Part shown: piece by piece, positions 22,602 to 35,690 of the stretch | Numbering within the stretch: the stretch's first letter is position 1 | Layout: each line of letters starts with the position of its first letter | Origin: Scytalidium lignicola | Taxonomy: Eukaryota > Ascomycota > Leotiomycetes | Direction of reading: 5' to 3' | Length of the DNA: 64,000 bases | Assembly (NCBI GenBank): GCA_002812745.2 | Contig: NCSJ02000026.1 | Coordinates: forward strand, 124,001-188,000 | The notes under the pieces: generated by a model | Told to the model about the DNA's origin: nothing | The model's database searches: none | The model's input: the letters and a program-made list of their open reading frames with translations, nothing else | Made by a program: the position numbers and the translations under genes

Positions 22602-23351
22602 GATTCAGTTGGACTTGGAACGGGCTGAAATATGGACATTGAACAGGTTAACACAGGGGCTTAAGAGTCAGAATCCTCTGTTTATGGATTCAGATTTCCA
22701 CGTTTTTCGTATAAAGGTTATAAAAGAGAGTATTGGGCTTATCGTTATTCCTTGGGGTGTAACTTATCGGGGTTTGGCTATCCACGCCCTTCTTCTAAAT
22801 AGTTTCACGATTATCGACTTGCTCCTGGATTTCACTAAGTCTTATGTGAAAGGTGATAACTGTAGATGTGCGAGCTTATTTGGTTCGATATGCCTAAGCT
22901 TGAAGTAAATAAGTTCTAGAGAAGTTGTTTCTAGATCAAGTTGGAGGCTTTGTTGTCAAATGATATGCGCGGCGCATTACCCCGCGTTGCCCCTCATTAC
23001 CCCTCCAAGAAAAAGGCATTGGCTGCCACATCTCCCAAAGATTATTTCTTCTGTTGCGTTTATAAATAGCTTGGTTTTTAATTGGTGTAATTATTGATCT
23101 TTTCAACAATATATAATATAAGAATATCATCAATATTAATAAAAATTTATTCTATGGACATGTACGGAGTATTTATTTCTAAATATGTTAAACTGATCAA
23201 ATAAAGCAGCTGATAGTGCATCGCTAAAATTTTAGCTCTAATCCTAGATACCAAATTCCACAACCACTAAATTTTAATGTTTCATTTTGACAACCTCAAA
23301 GTCGTTCCTTATTAGATAAATATCTTCTATCAAACAAAGTACTGTATCAGG
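22602..23351. other. Divergent promoter region between GST and dihydroorotase genes
   Basis: 750 bp without a recognisable gene. One exact TACTCCGTA word in reverse orientation at 23163-23171. Confidence 0.5.
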
Positions 23352-24972
23352 ATGAAGTTCCCTTTGGAGCTTCCCGCCACGGCAGACTTCCATGTCCATC
23401 TTCGGGTATGATAACGTCATCATAAATATCTTTCAAGAATTTGGCTCACAATATACTAGGACGGTGCTATGATGGAAACAGTGGTTCCAACAATTGAACA
23501 GGGTGGCGTTGACACTGTATGAGAAACTCCTAACTTCATCCTTGAGCAAGTGCATAGAGCTAATATTAGAGTAGGTCTATGTCATGGTAAGATTGAGATT
23601 TGTTCTCACTTATTGAATGATCAGATATCTAAAAATCACAAAAAGCCAAATCTCGTCCCACCAATTACAACTGTAGCTCATGCATTAGCATATAAGGAGA
23701 AACTCAAGAAGCTAACCTCGAATGTCAATTTTCTGATGACACTTTACTTGCACCCGTTTGTCCTGACTAGATATCTTATATTCTTCACAGGTGACTAACC
23801 CCAAAACTAGAACAATTACACCAGAAGTGATCGAGGAAGCAGCTAAAGCAGGAATTGGTATTGTATTTACCCGTCATCATACTCGGTAATTCAGACTAAC
23901 AATGGATTGTATAGTGGGCGTGAAAGTAACTATGTTCATCTATGCATCTTTTGATCCATAATACTCACCTAGCATATCAGTCCTACCCTTCTGGAGTAAC
24001 AACCAATTCATCGGAGGGAGTCCTTGAATACAGTCAATTCTATCCCGTGTTTGCCGCTATGCAAAAGCATGGTCTCATCTTAAATCTCCATGGTGAAGTT
24101 CCAAGTACACCTGCCGCAGAATATACTACCACAGGTGACTCTGAACCTATAACTATCTTGAATGCTGAAGAGAGATTCCTTCCGACCTTGAAGAAGATCC
24201 ATGCTGATTTTCCTGATTTGAATATTGTGTTAGAACATTGTACTACAAAGGCGGCGCTGGACACCGTGAGGGGATTAGGGCCAAATGTTGCAGCTACCAT
24301 TACAGCGCATCATTTGTGGATCTGCTTAGATGAAGCTGTAGGGAGTGTTCATAACTTTGTTAGTGCTCTCCTTTTTCAAAGTTCAATTTCCCTTACTCTA
24401 TATACCTGACATTGAACGATAAATCTCACGTAATACTGACTTGAATAAATCAAAATTAGTGCAAACCAGTTGCAAAAAGCCCATTAGATAGAGTAGCCCT
24501 TGTCAAAGCAGTAGTATCTGGCGAGCAGAAATTCTTCTTCGGTACCTTTTGCTTGATATTCTTTCCCTCATTTATTTTCCCTAGTCTCCAAACCTAACAG
24601 TGATTTCTTCATTAAACAGGATCCGATTCCGCTCCTCATCCACTATCCGCAAAAGTTGGCGGACTTAAAACAGTCGCCGGTTGCTTCACGCAGTCGTATG
24701 CTACCTCGCTTGTGGTCTCAGCAGTTCAAGAGGCGATTAATAAAGGCTGGATTAAGGAAGAGGATGTTACGCAGGAGAAATTAGAAGGATTTTTGAGTAC
24801 CTACGGTAGAAGATTTTATAAGCTTCCCGAAGCAAAAGAGGGTAAGAGGATTGTACTGGAAAAGAAAGGAGAGGTGATTAAGGAGCGCGTCGTGAGTCGG
24901 GATGGGGAAGTCAAGGTTGTGAATTTTAAGAGTGGAGACGAAGCGCTGAGTGTGAGATGGTTACACACGTGA
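23352..24972 (+). CDS. URA4: Dihydroorotase, 9 exons with 12-nt and 11-nt micro-exons
   Basis: Cyclises carbamoyl aspartate to dihydroorotate in de novo pyrimidine synthesis. Exons: 23352-23405, 23460-23516, 23575-23586 (12 nt), 23646-23755, 23811-23857, 23915-23925 (11 nt), 23981-24358, 24460-24541 and 24620-24972. All phases fit and total 367 residues, as in yeast Ura4. The metal ligands DFHVHLRDG, the central YLHP, GVKSYPSGVTTNSSEGV with the Lys to be carboxylated, NLHGE, LEHCTTKAA, TITAHHL and FGSDSAPHP are present in the expected order. Two donor sites are unusual (GTTTGT after exon 4 and GTTAGT after exon 7). Without the micro-exons, conserved residues VYVM and VGVK would be lost, so they are probably real. 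Confidence 0.94.
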
Positions 24973-26900
24973 GATAAATGTCTTAGCCATTTCAGAGACA
25001 AGTTGAGGCACATGTATTGGTCCGATCAGAAACCAATTATATCCATTTTATTTGAGATGCAATACATATACTGTACAGCCCGTTTGGAAATCCTGGCCCA
25101 TTTAAACGTTATCCGATATGTAGGGATTTGCGTCTAACGCCTAAACGTATCCCACGATGCTATACTCCGTACTGTAGAAACAAAGTCAATTACAAGGAGC
25201 GCTATACGACGGTAATGAATGGCTTCCTTTGCAAAATCCGCATTTGCTATGTTTGAATCTGTGACAATGCAACTACCGTACGTTAACATCCAGCTTGGAA
25301 TAGATGACGCGCAAGCTCAAACGGCTCCGACGCTAACCCACCCCAGTCTTCTACGGCCGCTAGCTTGCCATTTGCAATTGCTGCCAGCACATTGGTCCCC
25401 TCTGCTGGCTGGAAACGGTTAGTGTTTCGGGTCCTTCTTGCGGTTCCTGATGCGCTTCGATCGGAAAAACGTTGGTGGTTCTCGCCTGCTCGGACAGCGG
25501 TTATTCTTCCACATGATTGGCTGTACACCCCGACCGCTGGCATAATTCTCACTGTAATCAACCACCACCTTACTGTACTGTTCTGTACATAGGTACTGTG
25601 GTGCTACAGTACCGGCCACGGACGGAGTATGGACGGACAGTTACACAGCCAGCTGCAGCTGCAGAGTACCAACACTACCAATACGCGTACTTCGAACCGC
25701 AGATCTGGCGGCGTCTACTCTATTGTTGTCTATCATCGACTTCGGCGACTTCTAAGACCCTAAGACCCGAGATTTGTGTGCCAAGTTATCGCCGAGTGGT
25801 ACTGTACTGTATCACACACGGTAATTGCTCCAACCACGAAAAAGTACAGAGATGTGCAAAGACGCCCATCTAGCCTTATCTCCGCCACAGCTCTTATTCG
25901 TGACTTGGCTGCCAAGTCATCATAGCATAAATGCATATTAATGCACAAAAAAAAGAAGACAATGCACAAGCAGCAGTATCAATAATAACCAGCCGTCTCT
26001 GCCCGAGTACAGCTTCTTGGCGCAACGTCAGCTCATGTTGTGCTTCTCCATATCGAGAAATCTACACTCGGCGATGGATGGTCGTTGACTTGTTTCTCCT
26101 GCAAATCTCGGTCACGTAAGTATGCTTCCGTCGCCCCTTGCGGGCATCCATCCACTTGGCAGAGTCAGCCCAGATTACCATTCTAACTTGCCCCTATCGT
26201 TGTCCCATTGTGCGTTTCACCGTTGCACTGCTCCTGCTGCTGCTCGTTCGTGCTGTACGCCAACTCTCCTTCTGACTGGACAATCTCATACCTCTCCAGC
26301 AAGTGCCAGGTCAACCAAAGGAAAAATCCCGACACTTTTCTCCAAGGAGGTTATGCTGCTTCAAGTAGTGGCTGTGCGATGGCAACGCGGCTTCTTAGAG
26401 TTAACGCGGCTGGGTCGAGCCGTGGGTCGAGCCGTAGATGTAAGATAGCCCAACTCATGGTAGGCAAGGTGTACCACTCCGGGGTTGGCTTGAGAAGGGT
26501 TGATCGGATTACGTAGTCGGCTGATGCCCTTTCCTCTCCTGGAGATGAATATATCAAATACCCGTTGCCGACGTGGAGAACCATTTAACGTTTGTTCACC
26601 TGCTATTCTAAGCTTTCCTTCTTCAGTAGTTCTCACTTATCTTCCTCGATACCTACGTTGTCTTATATAGATCTTGATTAGCCTCACACAGTTTGCATTG
26701 CGCTGTGGGCTTCGTGTGCGATTGATCAACTAGCACACCAGTTGGTGTTGAAGACGGCTTTATACAAGCGTGATTAGTTTCCCACTTCGGCCAACCCTCT
26801 ACACGAACTTTATCTTTCTTCTCCTTTTCTCAGTCTGTGATTTTGCTGGCTGTTTCTTCATATACGTTTTATTTTGAAAATATTTTGAAAAGAGGCAATC
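24973..26900. other. Intergenic region of about 1.9 kb
   Basis: Less AT-rich than neighbouring spacers. Several medium frames between 25219 and 26640 overlap on both strands with no recognised domain, so I do not call them genes. TACTCCGTA at 25163-25171. Confidence 0.45.
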
Positions 26901-28426
26901 ATGAAGCAATTCTTCAACCGCTCGTGGCTGGCAGCATCTGCTTTAGGTATGTTATATTTTATGTCTTGCTCCTCATCGCGCAAATCCGTCTTCCTCAGCA
27001 ACCACATGCAGCTTTAGAGGACGTCATCATTCACCACATCTTATCTAAATTTCTTTCACATCTCCCACATCGCAAACTGCTAATAAGTCACCAGTAACGA
27101 CCACTTTCGCTCAAGCAGTCTATAGCCCCACCAGCGGCATCCAATATTCCGTCGCCATCCCACCTGCTACCGTTTCCAGTGGCACAGGTGCAATTTTCTT
27201 CCAGCTTAGTGCTCCTTCAAATTACCAATGGGCTGCCATGGGTATTGGAGAGCAGATGTCTGGCGCGACTATCTTTGCCATGTACGCTGATGGGCAAGGA
27301 AATGTAACTATTTCCGGCAGAGAAGGCGGTGCTGGTCATGTCGAACCCCAATACAACAGTTCTCTTGACTTGCAGTTATTGGCAGGCAGTGGAATTGTTG
27401 GTAGTTCCATGGTTGCAAATGTGAAGTGTAAGTTCTTTATAAAAGCTCCAATAATAATTTTTTTTGTCTCGTGGTTCCTGTAACTAATCAAACATCAGGC
27501 TCAAACTGCCCTATCGGCGATGTAACATCTTCTAGCTCTCCTTGGATCTGCGCCTGGATGTCTGGTGGTGCACTTAATACTGCAGATGTGCAAGCAAATC
27601 TGAACCAGCATTCAATAGACAATACTCGACAAATAACCATCGATTTAACTCAAGCCGTCGTCTCTTCCTCAGTTAACCCATTCGTTTCCTCTTCATCTTC
27701 GACCTCATCTTCACCTCCTTCTCCCTCTTCTCCCTCTTCTCCCTCTTCTCCCCCTTCTCCCTCTGGTGGTAGCAGCGGGGCATCTGGTGGAGGAGGAGCG
27801 GTGGTCAGCTCCTCTAGCAATCTCCCTGATCAGATCAATGACTATCGAAAAGCTCACGGAATCATCATGGCTATCACTGTGGTTGTCCTTATGCCACTTG
27901 CAGCAGTCTTACTTCGGACTATTGGGGGCGTGTGGCTGCATGCCTTCTTCCAGATATTCAACATCTGCTGCCTGCTTGCCGGTCTTGGATTAGGCATCAA
28001 ACTAGCAAACTTGCTTGGATATGTAAGTATCTATTTTTCTATCAAATCTCTTCTCGTTTCATGATATTTTACTGACGCTGATGGGGAAAACAGCTCTGGA
28101 ATAGAAAGCACACAACATTTGGTGCAGTCATCGTTTTCCTCTTCCTGATCCAGCCCCTTTTCGGTCTGATCCACCATGGTCGGTACAAGAAAGTGCAGCG
28201 GCGGGGAATCTTTAGTTACATCCACATCTGGTATGGACGCATCCTGATTATTCTCGCAATTGTGAATGGCGGTTTGGGATTGCAGCTAGCAACCGAAAGC
28301 AGTGCTGGAAAGATCGCCTATAGCGTTGTTGCGGGTGTCGTCGGAGTTGTCTACTTTGCGGTCGTGATTTTCGTGGCATTGAAGACGAGGAGGGAGGAAC
28401 AGAGGGAGAAATCCAATCCATCTTGA
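26901..28426 (+). CDS. Secreted-type CDH cytochrome domain fused to membrane cytochrome b561
   Basis: Four exons (26901-26946, 27095-27427, 27499-28022 and 28094-28426) give 411 residues. A signal peptide (FFNRSWLAASALVTTTFAQA) leads to a DOMON-like cytochrome domain resembling that of cellobiose dehydrogenase, with QWAAMGIG (candidate Met heme ligand) and a later candidate His in AGHVEP. A Ser/Pro/Gly-rich linker (about residues 210-255) follows. The C-terminal part has about five hydrophobic helices of the cytochrome b561 type with His in AHGIIM, LHAFFQ, KHTTFG and YIHIWYGR. Such proteins are thought to pass electrons across the plasma membrane to ferric iron or extracellular acceptors. The physiological substrate is unknown. 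Confidence 0.88.
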
Positions 28427-30261
28427 GTTAAGATGCGCTTCAAGCCTGGGGGAGAAGGATCACGTAATAGGAAATTAAAAGGCAAGGGTAATAATTACGA
28501 AAGGCGTTCAATTTGGGAGTTTATTACGTGCGGGGGGTTTTCTTGGATTAATCTCACGGATGAGAAAAATAGAATGTAAGGGATTTGGGTTTATCAACGC
28601 CCTGGATATTAGCGATATTAGAGCTTTTTCTTTTAACTATGCAGATTATAGTGATTGCAATAAGTAAGATTTTTCGATTCTCAAATGCCTACTAGATTTA
28701 AAATGGAAACTATAGAGCGACTTAATTCAAATCCAGGAGATCTACGGCGGGTCTGAATGTTTCAAGACTGGTTCTTCCTTTAAGTTTAGGTATCAAAATG
28801 CATAAAGATATGGTTAATCGAGTCTGGGCAAACAAATTTTTATACGCAAATTAATACTAAGTACTCCGTATTTTGAATCCATTATAAGTTAAAAAATTTG
28901 AAGATTTATTGATAGAAGTGACTTATTAGAACTAAAAGAATTATCATCTTCCTGTTCAAGTAGTAAAATATCGTTTTTGTAACCGCCTTTTAGTACTTGT
29001 TGTTGACGAGTTTGCTTCTTCTAGACTACTTCTGAAATCCAAAATACAATCTTATGAGGGATCTATAGGGGTATACGCTCAGAACGTACGATAGCAAAGA
29101 ACTTGGTACGTAGGCATGCCATTGTAGCCGAATATATAGACCTCCCTCCCTCCTATTCTACCGCACCCTACCTTCTGATTGGTTGGTGGCTAGCTACACT
29201 CTATGGCTACACGAACGCTGTACTTTCTATACTGGATATGGTACTACTGCTTCAGTAGGATTTAAGCCCATCTCCTTTGTAGCTTCATATCCATGGTCGA
29301 AGTGAGGATCTTTCTCTATCCTTTTTGAGTTCTATAGCCAGCTTAAAAAATAGTCTTTTTTTNCAATGATAACTCACATCTTATAGCCTAAAGGAATAGG
29401 TTTGCTGAGAATCTTAAAAGTGTCAAAAGATCTGCTCTGAAAGTATTTCACACACTCGTCAACGGCAACATCTCGACCTAGGATCCACAATTGCCAGGAA
29501 ATAACTTGAATATGCTTATTCGAAAGTTTAAGCTAAGAGTCAAAGTAAGCTACTTTACATATAAATCAATAAAGGAAATACTTAGCCTTTCTCGAACAAA
29601 GAGGTCTTTGATGTTATAAAAGTAATCTGAAACGAATAAGTAATTACGTCAAACTTATTTCTACTCATATAAGATGTAATTGCAAAATGTAAGTTATAAT
29701 GCTTTTCAGAGTATACATTCTAATAATATCTGAGTTTTCTAAGCTTATTTAAATTTATACAAATTCGAATTTCAAAGTATAAATAAAACTCTTCTAAATT
29801 TAACAGTGTCTAATATAATAATCATGATTCCTTAACTGTGTTTTTCTCTTATACTGTTTCATAGTTTTTATTAGTAGTTACTACTAGATTTTCGACTATA
29901 AAACGTAGACAGAAAAGCATGAATATACTTAGAGCATCATCAGGCTTGATATGTGGTGAAAGGTTAATTTGGTGCTTGAATTCGCCGCATTTCAAAGGAT
30001 TGAAGGTTTTGTCCACCTCTGCACTCGGCACAAAGTTGGGTCTTAAAGTTTCAGGGTCAGTAGAATCCAGTACAATATTTGAAGTAGTTGCCATATTAAA
30101 TGTCTATGCAAAATACCAAAATCAAAGTCATTGTTTACCTCTGGATCGATTGTTTACTTTTGGTGTTCTACCTTTATTTGTTACCTAAGGCGGTAACGCT
30201 AAAAGTTGCATGATGGCTGAGACCAGATAAGATCCAAAAGGAGAGGTTCGACGAATAATCA
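28427..30261. other. AT-rich accessory region with transposase relic
   Basis: Contains a piggyBac-type transposase relic on the minus strand (separate entry), one N at 29363 and TACTCCGTA at 28862-28870. Otherwise no intact gene. Confidence 0.5.
29360..30094 (-). pseudogene. piggyBac-type (DDE_Tnp_1_7) transposase relic
   Basis: Minus-strand fragments in order: at 29849-30094, an N-terminal-like piece with PDDALSIFMLF and IVENLVVTTNKNYE, which resembles the start of the transposase domain (PLDFF-LFF then IV-NTN-Y). At about 29390-29515 comes LWILGRDVAVDECVKYFQ, then SKPIPLGYKM, which matches the first catalytic-Asp block of piggyBac enzymes (VAVDE, then NKPIP-GYK-W). A stop follows directly, and the intervening DNA is AT-rich and closed. 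No terminal repeats or TTAA duplication were identified. I infer an old inactive insertion. Confidence 0.6.
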
Positions 30262-30542
30262 GCCGTGATGGCGGAGTGGTTAACGCGTCAGACTTGGTGA
30301 GTCTTAGCCGAATTTTCAATCGAATTCCATTCGTGATCCCTTTGATTTTGTCCTTCCTCACCTTCCTCTCCCGATCCCGACTCCTGACTCTAGTCTTAAC
30401 TCTTGACTGCAATTGGCATGTCTGATAATACGAACCCTTATGACTAACGGTTGCTTAGAACTATATATATGTAATATATGTAATATATATAATAGCTCAT
30501 CTGATCTCCTCGGAGGCACAGGTTCAAATCCTGTTCACGGCG
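30262..30542 (+). tRNA. tRNA-Ser, probably GCT, interrupted by about 200 bp in the anticodon loop
   Basis: The 5' part 30262-30294 has acceptor strand GCCGTGA, D-arm GCG/CGC and anticodon stem TCAGA. The 3' part 30495-30542 has TCTGA, a long variable arm (TCTCCTCGGAGGC), T-arm ACAGG/CCTGT with B-box GGTTCAAATCC, acceptor TCACGGC and discriminator G. The long variable arm plus G73 indicate serine. Removing 30295-30494 leaves the loop CTGCTCA, with anticodon GCT at 30495-30497. The break would then lie between positions 33 and 34, not at the usual 37/38. The insert starts near GTGAGT and holds GACTAAC, like a spliceosomal intron, but a strict GT-AG cut leaves an eight-base loop. It could be an interrupted, inactive gene. 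Confidence 0.7.
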
Positions 30543-31865
30543 TTTAATTTTTTTTTAATCCTAACGACATTATGTATAACAACTTCGTAATTGTATTATT
30601 TTATTACTATTTAATATAAATATAAATTCTAGTATAGTTCTCATTTGTAGTTCGTGAAGTAGAATAAAATACGTGCTAAATCCGGTTAAGCTTCCTCCTA
30701 TGTAGCCCTCGTAGATGTAGTAGACCTTGCAGTCCTTCTCTGTGCTCATGTGGACTACTGCACGTGTTGCTGAGAGAATTACCGCCGCTGGTCATCATGG
30801 CGATGCAGCGTTTCCTGCCAGTAAAGCTGGTAGAAGAGGAGTGATAGGGAGCTATTATGATTTCCGGATACGAGTCTCAGCCCGGGTAGTTGGAATGACT
30901 GGATGTGAGAGGAGGGGGGAATTGAAGCTGCCTGAGTACGAGAAAGGAATAAGTTTGTTGAGAATGAAAAAGCTTGTAGGTTTTTGGAGCGAAGGGGCAA
31001 AAGGTCCAGACTGGATTGCTCTTTTGACTTTCTCGTAATAGAGAGGGAGCCTTTCTTTTAGTATGGGTCGAGTGTTGGTGCTGTGACTTAGGAAAAAGAA
31101 AAGTTGCTGTTGGCCTTGTTGGCCTTGAGCTGATTGTCTTTGGTGGGCTGTGGCGGGGTTCGTTCCCTGGCAAAAGCAAAGGAGCTTTATCAGGCCGTGC
31201 TAATTCCTTAATCCTTATCGCAAGGGCCAGAGCTTGCCTGCACGTGCTCGTTGACTACTAGCTGGCTGCTGCTTACGTGTACAACCAAAATACTGTAATT
31301 GGCCTGTAGTGTCGTGCAGTATGATTGATGCAAAAGTGGTTTATGAAACTATTTTGTCATAGCTTATTTTAGTTTAACTTAGCTTAACTCTGCTTCTTGT
31401 CACGTGCATATATGTAGTACTTACGTACCAAAACCCACCAACAGACAAACTTAACTCTAATTCGGAAAAATAAAAGTGTGAATGAATATGTTGCAATTCA
31501 GGAAGGACTCTCAAATTTGGGATTAGACATTAATCTGACCAACTAATGGGTCGTCGCACGCTTTCTCAATTGATTTTAACACTAGTTGGTTCTAACATAA
31601 AGGGCTTCTAGAGCTGCTAGACACCTGGATGGCCAGCACTTGGAGTTTAGACTGACTTATCAAAAAAGGGTCTAAGTAGTTGACAAGAATTAATCAGTCT
31701 TTTTTTCAATAATTCTCTACTTCATCCTTACTTCTTATATTCCTTGCTCTTGATCTCTTTTCCCTTTGCTTTTTCGATTTCTCTTCTTCTCAGAGCTACT
31801 TTTACAACCACTCAAAATTCTTATCCGTAAAGTCACTTACTTATACTTCAATCAACCTGCGAAAA
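30543..31865. other. Intergenic region
   Basis: Apart from the Pol III terminator, frames at 30727-31038 (+) and 30877-31179 (-) overlap each other and show no domain. The last 150 bases are pyrimidine-rich, as expected of a 5' leader for the next gene. Confidence 0.45.
30548..30556 (+). terminator. RNA polymerase III terminator (T9)
   Basis: A run of nine T starts six bases after the tRNA-Ser 3' end, fitting a Pol III terminator. Confidence 0.7.
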
Positions 31866-33191
31866 ATGCAATCTCTCAGTAACTCCATATCTGCTGAGCA
31901 GATAACCCCATCTGTTGATGGCTCTTTAGACATAGAAGCTGCCCTAACGCAAAGAGACGTCAACCCTCCACCCAGACTTAATGATCTACCACTGGACAAG
32001 ACTATCGCTTCATATCTCAAGTCTGACTCAAGTATTCTTGCCAGTATATCCGGAAGCCAGCAAGAACATGAAAATTTTGTTGAGTTCACAGCTCCACCGA
32101 GACTTGATGACTTTCTAGCCGACAAGATCATTAGCTCAAATCCCAATGTTCGCCCAAACGGCCCTCCAACCACCCCTACCAGTTTGGCCGGTGGCCAGAG
32201 AGAGCATGAAGGCTTTGTTACCCGCAACCCTCCCCCAAGACTCGAAGAGTTTCCACCAGACGAGACAATCAGTTCGCATCCAGATTTCAAACCAAAAGGC
32301 CCTCCGAACACTCCTCCAAGCTTATCCGGTGGTCAACGAGAGCATGAAAGGAGCTTTGTTATCCGTGATGAGACAGTTTCTCCAGATATCTCAAGTGAGA
32401 AACGAGATCACACAAGTTCATCCCTTAAATTCGACGAGCCTAACTCCGAAGAAGTTTCACTGTCAATTAATCCTAATATCGAGCGTCAACAAGAAGATAT
32501 TTATTCTACCCTCGGAAATACTCTAGTATCAGATACAACAATTGAAAAAAGAGGTTGGGTAACCAAATTCCTTGGTCTCGACGAGCCTATCACCAACAAT
32601 CATGCCAAGAGACAGTACCATGAATTCATCCCTGTCAACATCAATCATAGCTTCGCTTCTCACACTGCTCAAGGAAAATACCTAACTGCACGGGCTACTT
32701 ATGAAAGGTGTGACGCATGTTGGATCCTATTCGCTATTCCGGCATTGTTGGCATTAGCACTTGCATATGGCATGTTCTATTACTCTGTGAGGACTATTAA
32801 GGACTGGATAAATGCCTGTATAAAGAAGAGAAAGGAGAAGAAAAGAGCTGACCTTGAGGCTCAAAAGCTAAAAGTCACATACTCTGCATCCAGAAACACA
32901 TCTCCCAATCCCACTTCTAATTTACCAACCCAGCGAGTTCAACAGCCCAGATCTCAATCAATGACACGATGGCCATTGGAGGGCGGATCAGCAGCCAGAC
33001 AAATAGCAGATCGAGCCGCAGCAAAAAGTCTCGCAAGAGAACGACCATTAGCACCATATATCCGAGCCTCAGCACCAACATTAACCACAATAGCAGAAGC
33101 CCCACGGATGCCTACTCCACCGCCAGCATATGGTCCACAAGAGGAGTACATTCCCTCCCGACCGTTCACCACGCAGGCAACACGAGAGTAA
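31866..33191 (+). CDS. Orphan repeat protein with one membrane helix
   Basis: Uninterrupted 441-residue frame I do not recognise. The N-terminal half has three related repeats of about 40 residues (near 34-72, 77-118 and 122-165) with the pattern PPRL-(D/E)-(D/E)-DK/ET-I-S and ending in S-Q(Q/R)EHE-FV. Then two similar short units, each starting with EKR and holding LDEP or FDEP (near 178-190 and 227-241), and an AKRQYHEF. One hydrophobic helix, about 285-307 (CWILFAIPALLALALAYGM), is followed by a strongly basic stretch (KKRKEKKR) and a long Ser/Pro/Ala-rich tail. No N-terminal signal peptide is obvious, so topology is uncertain. The dibasic KR units recall Kex2-processed repeats, but this is only a resemblance. 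Confidence 0.65.
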   Translation: MQSLSNSISAEQITPSVDGSLDIEAALTQRDVNPPPRLNDLPLDKTIASYLKSDSSILASISGSQQEHENFVEFTAPPRLDDFLADKIISSNPNVRPNGPPTTPTSLAGGQREHEGFVTRNPPPRLEEFPPDETISSHPDFKPKGPPNTPPSLSGGQREHERSFVIRDETVSPDISSEKRDHTSSSLKFDEPNSEEVSLSINPNIERQQEDIYSTLGNTLVSDTTIEKRGWVTKFLGLDEPITNNHAKRQYHEFIPVNINHSFASHTAQGKYLTARATYERCDACWILFAIPALLALALAYGMFYYSVRTIKDWINACIKKRKEKKRADLEAQKLKVTYSASRNTSPNPTSNLPTQRVQQPRSQSMTRWPLEGGSAARQIADRAAAKSLARERPLAPYIRASAPTLTTIAEAPRMPTPPPAYGPQEEYIPSRPFTTQATRE

Positions 33192-33713
33192 ATGGTTCAT
33201 GTTATCAGATTCATTGAGGTCAGGATTAGAGTTGCTGCAGATGTAAAGCTTTGGAGTATGGGAAAATGATTTGCTTGGAATGTTTATTCAGATGAACCTT
33301 TTTTTTTCTTTCTTGTTTTGCTTTTACTAGTACTCGAATTTTCTTTGGCTTTATTCTTTCTATGTCTCCTTTTTACAAAAAAACGAATAGAGGGGCTTAT
33401 ATAAAGGAGAAGGAGTCGTAGGAAAGGTCAAAAAATGGAAGGGCCGGCAGTGGAGGGAAAGACAGATGAACAATGGACTTTTGGATGGAAGATACGCAAG
33501 TTTCGATTTTGGTGTTGGTTTTTGTGACTTCTTTTGATGCTAGTATAATTGGTTAGTTACCTTGTATTCAAATTGCATAGAATACATGACACCCTTAAAT
33601 AAAATAATCAAATCATGGAGAAATTCTTGTTATGAAAACCGTAAATTGTGACATATTATAATAAAAGGCTCTTTCAAAACACAGCCTGCATAGTGCTCTA
33701 TTCTATAAATAGT
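33192..33713. other. Convergent intergenic region
   Basis: Between the ends of the orphan gene and GAL7. AT-rich with T runs. Nothing recognised. Confidence 0.5.

Positions 33714-35690
<1,977 letters not shown>

Noticed and set aside
25219..26640. Cluster of overlapping frames in six frames
   Set aside because: Mutually overlapping, no recognisable motif; reflects lower AT content rather than genes.
30727..31179. Two opposite 100-codon frames
   Set aside because: Exactly overlapping on opposite strands, no domain, no conserved start.
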